Of a stretch of 64,000 bases of DNA, positions 1 through 11,728 are shown piece by piece. Positions within the stretch are counted from its first letter, which is position 1. Each line of letters starts with the position of its first letter. Location of the stretch: contig NC_081822.1 of assembly GCF_030704535.1 (NCBI RefSeq), positions 9,665,001-9,729,000 on the forward strand, read 5' to 3'. A program made the position numbers and the translations under genes. The DNA comes from Vitis vinifera (taxonomy: Eukaryota; Streptophyta; Magnoliopsida; Vitales; Vitaceae). A model generated the notes under the pieces. The model saw nothing but the letters and a program-made list of their open reading frames with translations. It was not told the origin of the DNA and did no database searches.

Positions 1-1082
1 TTCAAACACCTTGAATCGTCTAACTATCACGCATAAGCTTAGAAAACACCTAAATATTAAGCTTGTTGCCTTCATCTCTTTTTTTTTTTATTAATTGTTT
101 TCTATATTGGTTATTTTTATGTACATAATTTTTGTTTGTTATTATCATGTATTTGTTATAAAAAAAAGTTTTAATTAAGCAACATATTCTTATTTATTTG
201 TTATTTTTATGTAATGCTTATTCTAGATTGTTCCAATCAAAAGAAAGTTAATGCTAGCGTTGATATAGTGAAGAGAGCTTTTAAATGCATCAACCTAAAC
301 TGTCCCTGCATCCACATTTTTCTTTTTTAAAAAAAAGAAAATAATTTTGTACATTTAATACCCAAAATACCCTCTCTTCAACTACCCCTCCAAAACTCTA
401 ATATTTTTCTTATATGTTTTCTTTTCTTCTGGTTTTCTTCTTTTATTTTCTCCCCCTATGGTAGGGGCTGAAGAGTACAGACTAGTCGACAGTGATCGCT
501 GCAACACCTAGCGACGACCAGCAGAGGCGCCTGGCAACGATTTGAGGATGAAAATGAACGGGGAAAAAAAAAGGAATAAAATAAAAGAAAAAGGAGGAAG
601 AAATGGATTATTAAAGATGAAGGTAATTTGCCAACTTTTTATATGAATTTTATTTTAGAAAGAGGGATGAAAATGCAATTTCTAAATTAATATTTTATTA
701 TCAATTTTGAGAGTGTAATTAATTATTTATTAAAAATAGTCAATCTCATGTAAATATAAATAAAGTAAAACGTACCAATAAATATTATTAAATAATCCAT
801 TAATTATAAAAAAAAGGTATGCAGTTTTACTTAATTGGATATACTTACTGCTTAATGTTTTATCTCATTAATATCTACATTCATTTTTCATATTTTTGAC
901 ACACTATTCTTTACTCCTTAGTGAATCCTTTAAAATCTCGAAAAGACTTCTTTTCTACGTTGAAGTCAAAAGTTATTTTTAAGAAAGATTTCCAAAGTTT
1001 GAAAGGTAGAGGATCATAAAAGTTTACATTTGTTTTTTAAAATTATAGAGAGTTTTCTAATTCTAAGATATTGAAAAATTCT

Positions 1083-1219
1083 TTTTAAAATCAAATACAA
1101 ATTTAAAGATAAACACAATTTTAAAACTTATTAAAAAATATTTTAATATTTTTTTAGAATCAAACACAAATTTAGAGATAAACATAATTTTAAAATTTTG
1201 AAACTTATCAAAAATATTT
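1083..1219. repeat. imperfect direct repeat, two units of about 60 nt
   Basis: Units at about 1083-1140 and 1154-1219 share the order ATCAAA(T/C)ACAAATTTA, GATAAACA(C/T)AATTTTAAAA and ACTTAT(T/C)AAAAA. They look like an old local duplication in non-coding DNA. Confidence 0.5.
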
Positions 1220-1468
1220 TTAGAATTAAAAATATAATAGAAACCAAATTAGAAAATAGAAAGTATTCACTTTCTAATTCTTGTATTATTCATTAATTTT
1301 TTTTTACCAATCATAAATATATACTTACCTTAAATTTTAAGATTTCAGATAATATGTTGTCTTGAAATAGATAAGACCCAAGAAAATAGTTTGCATCTAA
1401 TTAATAAAAAAGTAACAATATTATTAATTAGATAAAATACACTAACACCAACAAATATATTTCCTTTA

Positions 1469-1630
1469 TATAAAAATTTATTTTGTTACTAGAATATTTT
1501 TAAGTGATTATTTTGTCTTCACTGTTCATGTCTTAAAAAAAAAAAAAAGTTAATTCATACTGCATATAAACGTTATTTTGTTACTAAAATGTCTTAAAGT
1601 GATTATAATGCCTTTAGTGTTTATGTGTTC
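1469..1630. repeat. imperfect direct repeat, period about 95 nt
   Basis: Two diverged units begin at about 1469 and 1564. Both contain TTATTTTGTTACTA followed by AAGTGATTAT and a GTGTT/CTGTT-CATGT tail. Non-coding; no function visible. Confidence 0.4.
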
Positions 1631-2400
1631 AGAAAATTTAAAAAGAAAAAAAATTGTTTCTGTTGACATTAAAATGTTTAGGTAAATTAAATAGGAGTCC
1701 CAAAAAAGAACACAAATGCAAAATTATTAAAAATCCTTTGGTACATTCTTTATTAGTTTGCCGTTCATTTTATTTTAATATTCTAATTTTCTTTTATATA
1801 AAATAGGAATATACGAAATATTGAATATTGAAATATAATTAATTTATTAAATAAAAAAATAAATTTTTAAATGCTAGAAAAAAATATTTACGTGAATTTC
1901 GGAGAATTAATTAACAATTAGTTTTTGCATAAAACTAGTAAATAATAGTAATTTGTTCAATTAATTTTTTTATAATAAATACATGATAACTAATTTTTTT
2001 TTAACGAATTATAGGCGGTTGACATGAATTGATTTTATGATAAATTTAATTATCTAAATTATTATATCACACTGCAATAAAATAATTCTTTTATTTTATT
2101 TTTTATAATGTAGTTTTATATTTTAATTATCTTTATTATCAGTAAATTCAAATCTTATTAAAAAAAATAAATGTTTCTATTTTATACATAAATTATTTTT
2201 TTTATTAAATCAAATTTAAATATAATTAAATATTTTTGAAATTAATTTTCAATTTTGATTAAATATTTTATAATAAACATATCCATTCATGCATTTCTTG
2301 ATTTTATTTATTTATTTATTTATAAGTTATGTAAATGTAAATCATGGTCGAGTTTTTTTAGTTTTAGAAAAAATAATAAAAATGCATTTCATTGCTGTGG

Positions 2401-4045
2401 ATTTATATAAATTACAAAAAAAAAAAAAGAAAAAAAAAAGAAGAGAAATCTACATATAGCTGCATTTGTGTTTGTCATGGAAAATATATGAAAAATATTG
2501 CTAGAGTTTATAATGTAAAAGAAAATGCAAATGTGAAACGCAAAGCATATAAGCTATTTTAGGGTAAAATCCATGAATGACCAAATGGTCCAAAAAAAAG
2601 ATCAAATTGGAAATACGATCGGTCAACGGTTGAATCGATTGGTGCAAGCCAATTTTCAAAACCATGAAAATTTTAATATATGACTTAAGCATGTAAGTTT
2701 GAAATAACAATGAGTAAAAAATAAATTATAGAATCGCTTTAGATGAAAAAATATTTTAATAATTATAAATTTTTGTGAAATGGATATGATTTATTAAGAT
2801 AATTTAAAAAAGTAATAAATAAAATTTCATATTAATTTTTATTTAAAATATTTTATTTATAAGAATAAAATATCTTAAGATAATTATGAGGGTAGGTAGA
2901 AGATGCTATTTTTATGAGAAGCATAATATGATGTGTTTTGCATTAGAAAGTCAAACTCATCCACACAAATGTCCATGTCTATGAAACACATTCGACCGAA
3001 CATTATTTTCAAATTCGGACATTATTTTCAAACCCAACCTATATAAGGTATGTTTTTTTTTTTAAAATTATTAAATAGTAGTATTTTGGTTCAAAACTCA
3101 CGTGGGAAGAAGACTAGAGGGCGAACATTTTTGTTGCGAAGCTATACGGAATAAAATTTATTCAGAAGCCGGTCAAAACTCAAATTTATCTGCGGAACTT
3201 TTGTACTTATCTTTTGACAATTGGAATGCTTCCCTACAAATTAACTAAATTAATAGTCTCCTTGCTTTATCAGAAGCGAAGGAAAAAGTAGGACTCATGC
3301 ATCGTACAACACAAATAGACAGATCTTTAGTCATAGATGGTGCATGCCGTAAAGTAGCCGTCTTGAGCTTGGTAAGAAACCAAGCTATTAAAACTTGACT
3401 TGAACTGTTCATTCTCAAGGGGGTAAGTGCCAGCCAGGGTTCAAATTTTATGATGCGGGCATGCAAGACTTGTACCAATCCGCCGTTCTAAGAATAGAAT
3501 GTAGAAGACACCGAGCACCTCCTGCATGCATCTTGTGGCGGTGTGGACACGCATCCCAAGGCGAAGCTGTTCTCTACGACCTTAAGGATAAATTTAGTAA
3601 TTGTTTTAAAAAATAGTTTTTTGAGGCCAATTTTTTAAAATAAAAATCTGTTAAAAAACCTAAAATATAACATGTTTTTAACATTTTTAAATATATTTTA
3701 AAAATATTTTTTATATTTATTATTGTATTTTTAATTCTTGTATTTGTATAATTATTTTTTAAAATAATCATTAAAAAACAAATGAAAACAGATAAAAATT
3801 ATTTTTTTAAAATATTCTATTTTATGTTATTAATAACATATATACGAGGACTTTTAATAATCAAAAGTTTTTTTTTTATATTTTTTGTTTTGAAGAACAA
3901 AAAGCCTGCTAAAAAAAACAGTTGCCATAACTTTTTTCCGATCTGTAGTGATCCTAGGAAGGCTGTTTTCTAAATATAGTATTATAATAAAAAAAAATGT
4001 GGTCATAGTAAGAAAATAACGTTTGGACATGTCCCTGGTATTATG
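2401..4045. other. 5' flank of gene A1, no gene recognised
   Basis: AT-rich upstream region, repeated at 34189-35815. A patch at about 2600-2670 carries a GGTCAACGGTTGAATCG / CCAATTTTCAAAACC pattern resembling the end of the MITE-like element at 25229. A GC-richer block at 3110-3590 is well conserved in unit 2 but gives no recognisable protein in any frame. It could be promoter sequence or an old repeat. Confidence 0.5.
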
Positions 4046-4058
4046 CATATATATGTAT
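4046..4058 (+). promoter_or_regulatory. TATA-like box of gene A1
   Basis: A TATATAT run at 4048-4054 lies about 70 nt before the A1 start codon, a plausible distance for a TATA box with a short 5' leader. Unit 2 lacks 8 nt here and loses the run. No transcript data were available, so the promoter call is inference. Confidence 0.4.
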
Positions 4059-4122
4059 GCTTGAACAGGGAAGCTACCCACAGTTTAACCACAGTAATCC
4101 AATAGCGACAATCTAAGCTACC

Positions 4123-6591
4123 ATGGATTTCCTTCTCCAATGCCTAAACCCTGCCATGGTTGGAGCATTTGCAATACTTGTCCTCTCCTACTACCTGTTA
4201 TTATGGCGGTCTGGAGCTGGTAAGGGCAGAATGGCACCTGAAGCTGCTGGTGCATGGCCCATAATAGGTCACCTACACCTCCTAGGTGGGTCTAAGAATT
4301 TGCCCCACTTACTTTTGGGAACCATGGCCGACAAGTATGGAGCAGTATTCAGCGTTCGGCTGGGATTGAAAAGAGCTGTGGTGGTGAGTAGTTGGCAGAT
4401 GGCCAAGGAATGCTTCACCACCCATGACCTGGCTCTGGCCTCCCGTCCTCAACTTGTAATCTCCAAACAATTGGGATATAACGATGCCATGTTTGCTTTC
4501 TCTCCTCACGGTGCATACTGGCGGGAAGTGCGGAAGATAGCCACTCTAGAGCTCCTCTCGAACCGCCGGCTAGAGTTGCTGAAGAACGTCCGAATCTCAG
4601 AGGTGGAGACATGCATGAAGGAACTATACAAGCTTTGGGCCGAGAAGAAAAACGAGGCAGGCGTTGTTTTGGTGGACATGAAGCAATGGTTTGGGGACTT
4701 GACTCTGAACGTGATTCTTATGATGGTTGTTGGAAAACGATATTTCGGTTATACAGCCGAAAGTCAAGAGAAAGAGACCCAGCGGTGCCAGAAATCGATT
4801 AGGGAATTCTTTCGTTTGTTGGGTCTCTTTGTGGTGTCGGATGCCCTTCCTTTTCTTGGCTGGCTTGACGTGGGTGGACATCTGAAAGCCACGAAGAAGA
4901 CTGCAAAAGAAATGGATGGTATTGCTCAGGAATGGTTAGAGGAACACCGACGGCGAAAAGATTCGGGTGAAGCTAGTGGTAACCAGGACTTAATGGACGT
5001 GATGCTGTCCATTCTGGCTGGCACGGACCCTACCGGCTATGATGCCGACACAATCAACAAAGCCACATCCCTGGTATGCACATTATTCCTCGAGCACCTT
5101 TATATGCTACTAAAAAAAATGACATTCTTCTTAAGTCATAATTCATGCTTTATCCTCTTTAGTCGGGACTCTCAGACTCTCGAGAGTACTCACACCTTCG
5201 ATGGAATAACTTTCTGTTGCTGGTTGAAGCTAGTCAAAGTCAATACTTTTTAAAAGATAATATTAGATTTATAAAAGTTTTATCAATTATGAAAGAATTT
5301 TTTGCATCAGCGAAAATAGAATTTTTTTACTTAAAAATAAAACGTTTTTGATTTCATAATGTGTTTTATTATACGTTGTTATTTGTCAAAAGAGTAACAT
5401 GAGCAGCTTCGACAAGCAATTATAACGAAATACAACCCACCTGAGAATCTGAGCGTAACTAGAATTATGTCGAACCTCTGGCTTGGGTGTTTGGGCTGGG
5501 CAGGTAATAATCCAACTCTCCTCTGGGTGGCTGGGCCATTCTCGTCAGAAGATCATGAAAGTGTGTTCTTTATTCCTCATGGTTTGAGGCCTCATTGACT
5601 GGGCTTCTTGATCTTGAGTTGGTTACACAATTACGCCTTTCAAAGACTCTTCGTCATAATAAATACAGTGGCTTTCCCTTGTAAATTTAAGGATTTTTAT
5701 ATTTTATTTTTTATTTTAATTTTGAAGCCTAACATGAAGTTTTATAAAATGCTAAATTTGTGAGCGAGTTTCAAATTCAAGCTACTTTTGATCGACGGAC
5801 ACTAAACTCTATGTCTAGAATCAGACTCCTATCTGTTCGTGCCCCTTAGACATAAGGACACTCACTCTTGAAAAAATAAAAAAATAAATTGGAGCCTTTT
5901 TCCCCTTTAATCCTGTTAGTAGTTTTAATTTTATTAACATTAGTTAATGTTTTGTACTTGGCAGATTTTGATTGCAGGAGGCAGTGACACTACATCTGTT
6001 ACTCTAACATGGGTGATCTCACTTTTATTGAATAATCCATGTATGTTAAGAAAAGCCCAAGAAGAATTGGACACTCATGTTGGTAAAGGGAGACTGGTAA
6101 ATGAAGTGGATTTAAGCAAGTTGGTCTACCTCCAAGCAATTGTTAAAGAGACATTGAGGTTATATCCCGCACTTCCACTTTCAGGACCACGCCAATTTAA
6201 CCAAGATTCCATTTTAGGTGGTTATCGTATCCCAAATGGCACTCGTCTTGTATTGAACCTCACTAAGATCCAAAGAGACCCAAGTGTATGGTTGAATCCA
6301 ACAGAGTTTCAACCAGAGAGATTCCTCACTACTCACAAAGACGTTGATATGAGGGGCAAAAATTTTGAGTTTACACCATTTGGTGGTGGAAGAAGAATTT
6401 GCCCTGGTGCAACTTTTGCCCTTCAAGTGCTACACTTAACATTAGCCAATTTCCTACACAAATTTCAACTTTCGACTCCATCAAATGCAACAGTTGATAT
6501 GAGCGAGAGCCTTGGGATAACAAACATCAAATCCACTCCACTTGAAGTTCTCATCTCGCCACGTCTGTCTTCTTGTGATCTTTATGAGTAA
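4123..6591 (+). CDS. cytochrome P450, CYP82 family (gene A1), two exons
   Basis: Heme-thiolate monooxygenase expected to hydroxylate or oxidise a specialised metabolite at the ER membrane with NADPH-P450 reductase; the substrate cannot be read from sequence. Exon 1 is 4123-5073 (317 codons), the phase-0 intron 5074-5964 (CTG/GTATGC ... TTGGCAG/ATT), and exon 2 5965-6591 (208 codons plus TAA), giving 525 aa, normal for CYP82. Seen in order: membrane anchor at about 12-28, proline hinge (P39, P46), helix C W133xxxR137, I-helix AGGSDTT 321-327, ExxR E379-R382, PERF 434-437, heme loop [10 protein letters not shown] 456-465 with Cys463. No lesion is visible. The ATG at 4123 is followed at once by the anchor. 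Family members include homoterpene synthases, nicotine demethylase and coumarin or flavonoid hydroxylases, so function stays open. Its twin A2 differs at 11 residues. Confidence 0.93.
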
Positions 6592-6646
6592 AACCAATGA
6601 ATGTTGAGAGAGACTATTTCAAGAAACCTAGTATTATATTATAGGA

Positions 6647-6652
6647 AATAAA
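6647..6652 (+). terminator. poly(A) signal candidate of gene A1
   Basis: AATAAA about 55 nt after the A1 stop codon, with a second A-rich AATAAAA just downstream. It is conserved at the same place after A2. Based on motif and position only. Confidence 0.4.
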
Positions 6653-6985
6653 AATACAAATAAAATTTGTACATGTGGTACAAGTTTAAAATAATAACTA
6701 ATGAGTACGGTACTTTTTTAATTTTGTCTTAGCTTGAATTTTGGTGTTTTTTTTTTTGTTTTCTCCTTGTAGAAGAAAAAGTGGCATATAACATTTTTCT
6801 TCCTCTATAGATAGTGAAAAATAAGTATGCAATTGACCATATGCATACGTGTGCAATAGACTTAATGAGTTGCAAGTTGATAATTGGTTTGTCTTTTGGT
6901 AGATTTTAGTTGCCTTCTTGTACATCATTAAAGTAGAAGATAAAGACGAAAATTATAACTTCACCCATTCCCATTGTAGAACGTT

Positions 6986-7472
6986 GGGCTATCAGTTTGA
7001 TTTTCAACGTCAAAATCAAATTGAATCAATCCAATTAATTTTTATGCATTAAAAATCAATTTAATTGAATTTAAAGAAGAAAATGGTTGGTTCGGTTTGA
7101 CTCACAATAATTGATTCGTCGGTTTATTTTGTTTTAATTTGTTTTGGTTTGTTGTAACAATAAAAATCATTTTTTTTTGGTTAATTTGGACTAAAAAAAA
7201 AAAAACCATGATTAGATAAAAGCTATAAATGTGCATATGAAGTTGTATCGAATGTGAAAGCTTTTCATCAAATTAATAATATAACCAATACTCATATTAT
7301 TGATGTAAATATAGAACTTTTAGATAAGTTCAATTTGTTTTACTATTGATTTTTTAAATAGGTAACCAAATTGGTCTAATTCAATTTTATATTTTAAAAC
7401 CCAATATTATTAAAAGAAAAATTGCTAAAAATTAGTGGATTAGGGTTAGTTCATTGATTCTGTCTACACCCC
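6986..7472. mobile_element. MITE-like element, hAT-type ends (old)
   Basis: The sequence begins GGGCTATCAGTTTGATTTTC and ends GATTCTGTCTACACCCC. The ends and the interior (repeated GGTTCGGTTTGA and AATTGAAT patterns) resemble the common plant non-autonomous hAT family whose ends read AGGGTGTAC. A related element sits after gene D (29530-30089), so the insertion may predate the A-B / D-E duplication. No coding capacity. Confidence 0.4.
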
Positions 7473-7494
7473 AAAAAGAAGAGTGTCCACTTCG

Positions 7495-7622
7495 TATTGT
7501 CAACTTTGTGTGCTTATAAGTTACAATTTTGCACCATGAGATTCACATTTGTACTTATTATTGCCAATTTTGTGTGGTCATAAGTTATAATTTTACCCCA
7601 CTAGATTCACATTTGTTGGCAT
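7495..7622. repeat. 64-nt tandem repeat, two units
   Basis: Units start at 7495 and 7559. Both carry TATTG(T/C)CAA(C/T)TTTGTGTG, then ATAAGTTA(C/T)AATTTT, then GATTCACATTTG. The same repeat occurs in copy 2 of the block, and a three-unit version follows gene D. Confidence 0.7.
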
Positions 7623-7905
7623 CATAATTGACTTTCTACATCCATGCATTCATGAATCATTACAATTCAATACTGTATTACCATTTTGGCGCTAAACAAG
7701 AAGACTCGTCTTTAAAGTACTCAAGCAAATCCTCACAAATTTTAATCATTTTTCAATTTAGATGAATGGGAGCAACAACACTAGAACAATGAAGTAGATG
7801 ATGAAATAAAATAAAAAACAAAGATAGTATACAAACTCTAATTTTATTGGTTTGTCATAGTCTTGACTTATATGCACTCTCCTCAAACTTTAAAATTCTG
7901 CTAAC

Positions 7906-10208
7906 TTGTTAGAGGTTGTTCGTGCTTCCTTGATAGCAGCAAAAACACCGATATCTTATTGGGGAGGAGCAATCACATCTGCCGTATACTTGATCAATCG
8001 GGTACCTTCCAGCTCAATTAACTTCCAAACACCTCTCCAAGCTCTTATTAATGTCGTAGTTGGCCCAACTATCCCAAATCTACCTTCTCGTGTTTTTGGT
8101 TGTGTGGCATTTGTGCATCTACACAAACACCAACGCACCAAGTTAACTTCTCATGCATTACAATGTGTGTTTGTTGGATATGCATTGCACAAAAAGGGAT
8201 ATCGATGTTACTATCCTCCAACTCGACAAATGTATATTACAATGGATGTGGTGTTTCATGAAGATTCGATGTATTTTTCATCTGAGTTTGAACTTCAGGG
8301 GGAGTACCATAAGGAAATTCAGACTCTCGATTATGATTATCATATCTCTGAGGAGAATGAATCTGGACAATCTGAACTAGTGAACCAAGAAGCGGGTGAG
8401 TTGGATATGAGTGGTCAACAATTTAGGTCTGAAGATGTCTTCACTGAAATACCAAACCAATCGTCGTCTGTTGAAGGTGTTCTTAATTTGGAACCCGATC
8501 CATTCATGAAACGGTTACCACACCGTCATAATAGAGGTATCTTAAACCCACATATGAACCTGAATTGTCTACCAAACTCAAATATCCCATGAGCAACTAT
8601 GTGTCTAACCATCGTTTGTCTGAATCAAATAAGTCATTTGTAAATCAATTATCTACTGTAGCTATTCCTAACAGTGTGCAGGAAGCCTTAGCTGATCCAA
8701 GGTGGAAAGCAGTTATGAATGAAGAGATGAAATCATTGCAGAAGAATGAAACATGGGAACTCGTAGAATGTCCACCAGGAAAGAAGCAAGTTGGGTGTCG
8801 TTGGATCTATACTGTAAAGTACAAGGCAGATGGTAGTATTGAACGATTTAAAGCAAGACTGGTAGCAAAAGGGTACACTCAAACTTATGGAATTGACTAC
8901 ACAGAGACATTTGCACCTGTAGCTAAGATCAACACAGTTCGAGTATTACTGTCTTTAGCTGCAAACCTAGATTGGCCGTTACAACAGTTCGATGTGAAAA
9001 ATGCTTTTTTGCATGGTGAGTTATCTGAAGAAGTATATATGGATCTTCCACCAGGATGCATGGTGTCAGAAAAACAATGTTAGAAGGTGTGCAAATTGAA
9101 GAAGTCATTGTATGGGTTGAAGCAATCCCCGAGAGCATGGTTTGGAAGGTTCACAAAGTCAATGAGAGCTTTTAGCTATCATCAAAGTAATTCAGATCAC
9201 ACTTTGTTCCTGAAAAAGCAACATGGTAAGATTACCGCACTCATCGTATATGTGGATGACATGGTAGTTACAGGAAATGATCCTGAAGAAAGAAAAGCTC
9301 TGCAAAATTATCTATCTAGAGAATTCGAAATGAAAGATCTAGGTTATCTGAAATACTTTCTTGGGATTGAAGTTTCTCGATCAAGTGAAGAAATTTTTCT
9401 TTCTCAAAGAAAGTATGCCTTAGATCTTTTACAGGAGACTGGAATGTCGGGATGTCAACCTGTTAATACACCAATAGAAGAAGGTCTGAAATTGTGTGTT
9501 GAGTCTAATCAAGTATCAACTGATAAGAGAAGATATCAGAGACTTGTGGGGAGATTAATGTACTTAGCTCATACAAGACCAGATCTTGCTTATGCATTGA
9601 GTGTAGTGAGTCAATACATGCATAATCTTGGAGAGCAACATATGAATGCAGTTATGCGTATTTTGAGGTATTTGAAAAATGCTCATGGGAAGGGAATTTT
9701 GTTCGCTAAAAATGTTAATCATCAGAGTATAGAAGTATATACTGATGCTGATTGGGCCGGTGCAATGGATGATAGGCGATCTACATCTGGTTACTTTACC
9801 TTTGTAGGTGGTAATCTTGTGACATGGAAAAGTAAGAAGCAGAATGTCATCGCTCGTTCAAGTGCAGAAGCAGAATTTAGATGTATGACTCTAGGACTTT
9901 GTGAGACATTATGGCTAAGACTTCTCTTACAGGATTTAGGTTACCTATCTAGGCAACCAATCCGATTGTTTTGTGACAATAAAGCCGCATGTGATATTGC
10001 TCATAATCCAGTACAACATGATCGTACAAAGCATGTCGAGGTGGATAGATTCTTCATTAAGGAAAAGTTGGATGATAAGATTGTGGAATTGACTAAGATT
10101 CGATCAGAAGATCAATTGGCCGATATCCTCACCAAAGCTGTCTCATGTCAAGTGTTCTCAAAATTTTTAGACAAGTTGGGCATGTGTGACATATATACAC
10201 CAACTTGA
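7906..10208 (+). pseudogene. broken Copia polyprotein (integrase C-term, RT, RNase H)
   Basis: Three pieces are visible. The stretch 7906-8592 matches the C-terminal third of Copia integrase (LINR, then a FGCVAFVH segment) plus the variable linker. A frame change near 8565-8592 leads into the RT N-terminal half ([26 protein letters not shown]). An in-frame TAG at 9081-9083 interrupts RT. The frame then continues through KSLYGLKQSPRAW, the catalytic YVDD, and RNase H motifs DADWAG and DNKAA to the stop at 10206-10208. One frameshift, one stop and no integrase core mean it cannot transpose by itself. Confidence 0.88.
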
Positions 10209-10496
10209 GGGGGAGTGTTGAGATATTAGGAATGCTTTCCGTATATCATTCTTTCCTTATATTATTTAGTGTTGAGATATTAGGAATGTTTAAATATTAG
10301 GAAAGTTGAGATATTAAGAATATTGAGATATTAGGAATATTGAGATATTAGGAAAGTTGAGAAATTAGGATATTAGTTGTTATTTCCTTATATCATTCCT
10401 TCCCATTCTTAGAATGGTGATTACCCTCTATATATACTTTATATATGAACGAATGAAAGTATGAATGGAAAAAACTACCATTTATCAATTTGAAGA
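7908..10496 (+). mobile_element. 5'-truncated Ty1/Copia retrotransposon with 3' LTR
   Basis: About 2.6 kb holding the end of integrase, reverse transcriptase, RNase H, a polypurine tract (10205-10215) and a 3' LTR. The 5' LTR, gag, protease and most of integrase are missing; host sequence joins directly to mid-integrase at 7907/7908. The integrase-RT-RNase H order is diagnostic of Copia. It is absent from unit 2, so it was gained in unit 1, or lost from unit 2, after the segmental duplication. Confidence 0.88.
10216..10487 (+). repeat. Copia 3' LTR with internal short repeats
   Basis: Begins TGTTGAGATATTAGG immediately after the polypurine tract TTGAGGGGGAG and probably ends at CA 10486-10487. 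The first half contains about six near-copies of TTGAGATATTAGGAA. A TATATATA stretch lies near 10430-10446. With no 5' LTR present, its age cannot be dated by LTR comparison. Confidence 0.7.
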
Positions 10497-11728
10497 GGTA
10501 CAAGTTTAAAATAATAACTAATGAGTACGGTACTTTTTTAATTTTGTCTTAGCTTGAATTTTGGTGTTTTTTTTTTGTTTTCTCCTTGTAGAAGAAAAAG
10601 TGGCATATAACATTTTTCTTCCGGTATAGATAGTGAAAAATAAGTATGCACTTGACCATATGCATACATGTGCAATAGACTTAATGAGTTGCAAGTTGAT
10701 AATTGGTCTGTCTTTTTGGTAGACTTTAGTTGCCTTCTTGTACATCATTAAAGTAGAAGATAAAGACGAAAATTATAACTTCACCCATTCCATTGTAGAA
10801 CGTTGGGCTCTTAGTTTGATTTTCAACGTCAAAATCAAATTGAATCAATCCAATTAATTTTTATGCATTAAAAATCAATTTAATTGAATTTAAAGAAGAA
10901 AATGGTTGGTTCGGTTTGACTCACAATAATTGATTAGTCGGTTTATTTTGTTTCAATTTGTTTTGGTTTGATGTAACAATAAAAATCATTTTTTTTTTTT
11001 GTTAATTTGGACTAAAAAAAAAAAAACCATGATTAGATAAAAGCTATAAATGTGCATATGAAGTTGTATCGAATATGAAAGCTTTTCATCAAATTAATAA
11101 TATAACCAATACTCATATTATTGATGTAAATATATAACTTTTAGATAAGTTCAATTTGTTTTACTATTGATTTTTTAAATAGGTAACCGAATTGGTCTAA
11201 TTCAATTTTATATTTTAAAACCCAATATTATTAAAAGAAAAATTGCTAAAAATTAGTGGATTAGGGTTAGTTCATTGATTCTGTCTACACCCCAAAAAGA
11301 AGAGTGTCCACTTCGTATTGTCAACTTTGTGTGCTTATAAGTTACAATTTTGCACCATGAGATTCACATTTGTACTTATTATTGCCAATTTTGTGTGGTC
11401 ATAAGTTATAATTTTACCCCACTAGATTCACATTTGCTGGCATCATAATTGACTTTCTACATCCATGCATTCATGAATCATTACATTTCAATACTGTATT
11501 ACCATTTTGGCGCTAAACAAGAAGACTCGTCTTTAAAGTACTCAAGCAAATCCTCACCAATTTTAATCATTTTTCAATTTAGATGAATGGGAGCAACAAC
11601 ACTAGAACAATGAAGTAGATGATGAAATAAAATAAAAAACAAAGATAGTATACAAACTCTAATTTTATTGGTTTGTCATAGTCTTGACTTATATGCACTC
11701 TCCTCAAACTTTAAAATTCTGCTAACTT
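10497..11728. repeat. 1.23-kb gene A downstream block, copy 2
   Basis: Second copy of 6677-7907, including the MITE-like element (10805-11293) and the 64-nt repeats. It continues without a break into the spacer before pseudogene B, as the single copy in unit 2 does. This copy therefore keeps the original right-hand context and copy 1 the original left-hand context. Confidence 0.85.

Larger units (their letters stand above)
1..2400. other. AT-rich single-copy left flank, no gene
   Basis: No open frame or recognisable protein similarity is visible on either strand. The stretch is very AT-rich with many A and T runs. A short GC-richer patch near 460-560 has no recognisable content. This sequence is not repeated elsewhere in the window, so it lies outside the duplicated units. 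Two weak direct repeats are listed separately. Confidence 0.6.
6677..7907. repeat. 1.23-kb gene A downstream block, copy 1
   Basis: This block is repeated at 10497-11728, with the Copia fragment between the two copies. Both start at GGTACAAGTTT and end at CTAACTT. Unit 2 has the block once (about 38428-39572), with no Copia, so the single arrangement is ancestral. The two copies differ at several sites (for example 6842 versus 10652), so they are not identical. Confidence 0.85.

Noticed and set aside
3440-3470. tRNA or SINE B-box-like GGTTCAAATTT
   Set aside because: No matching A-box, no cloverleaf, no poly(A) tail or target-site duplication found around it.
4624-4881. Minus-strand open frames over P450 exon 1 (also near 4309, 26849, 27058, 36385, 54871)
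   Set aside because: They mirror the strongly conserved P450 frame on the + strand and recur at the same exon positions in all paralogues; no own similarity or context.
5074-5253. Continuation of the A1 exon 1 frame past 5073
   Set aside because: The sequence after CTG/GTATGC no longer resembles a P450. Exon 2 at 5965 continues the family sequence exactly, so this is intron read-through.
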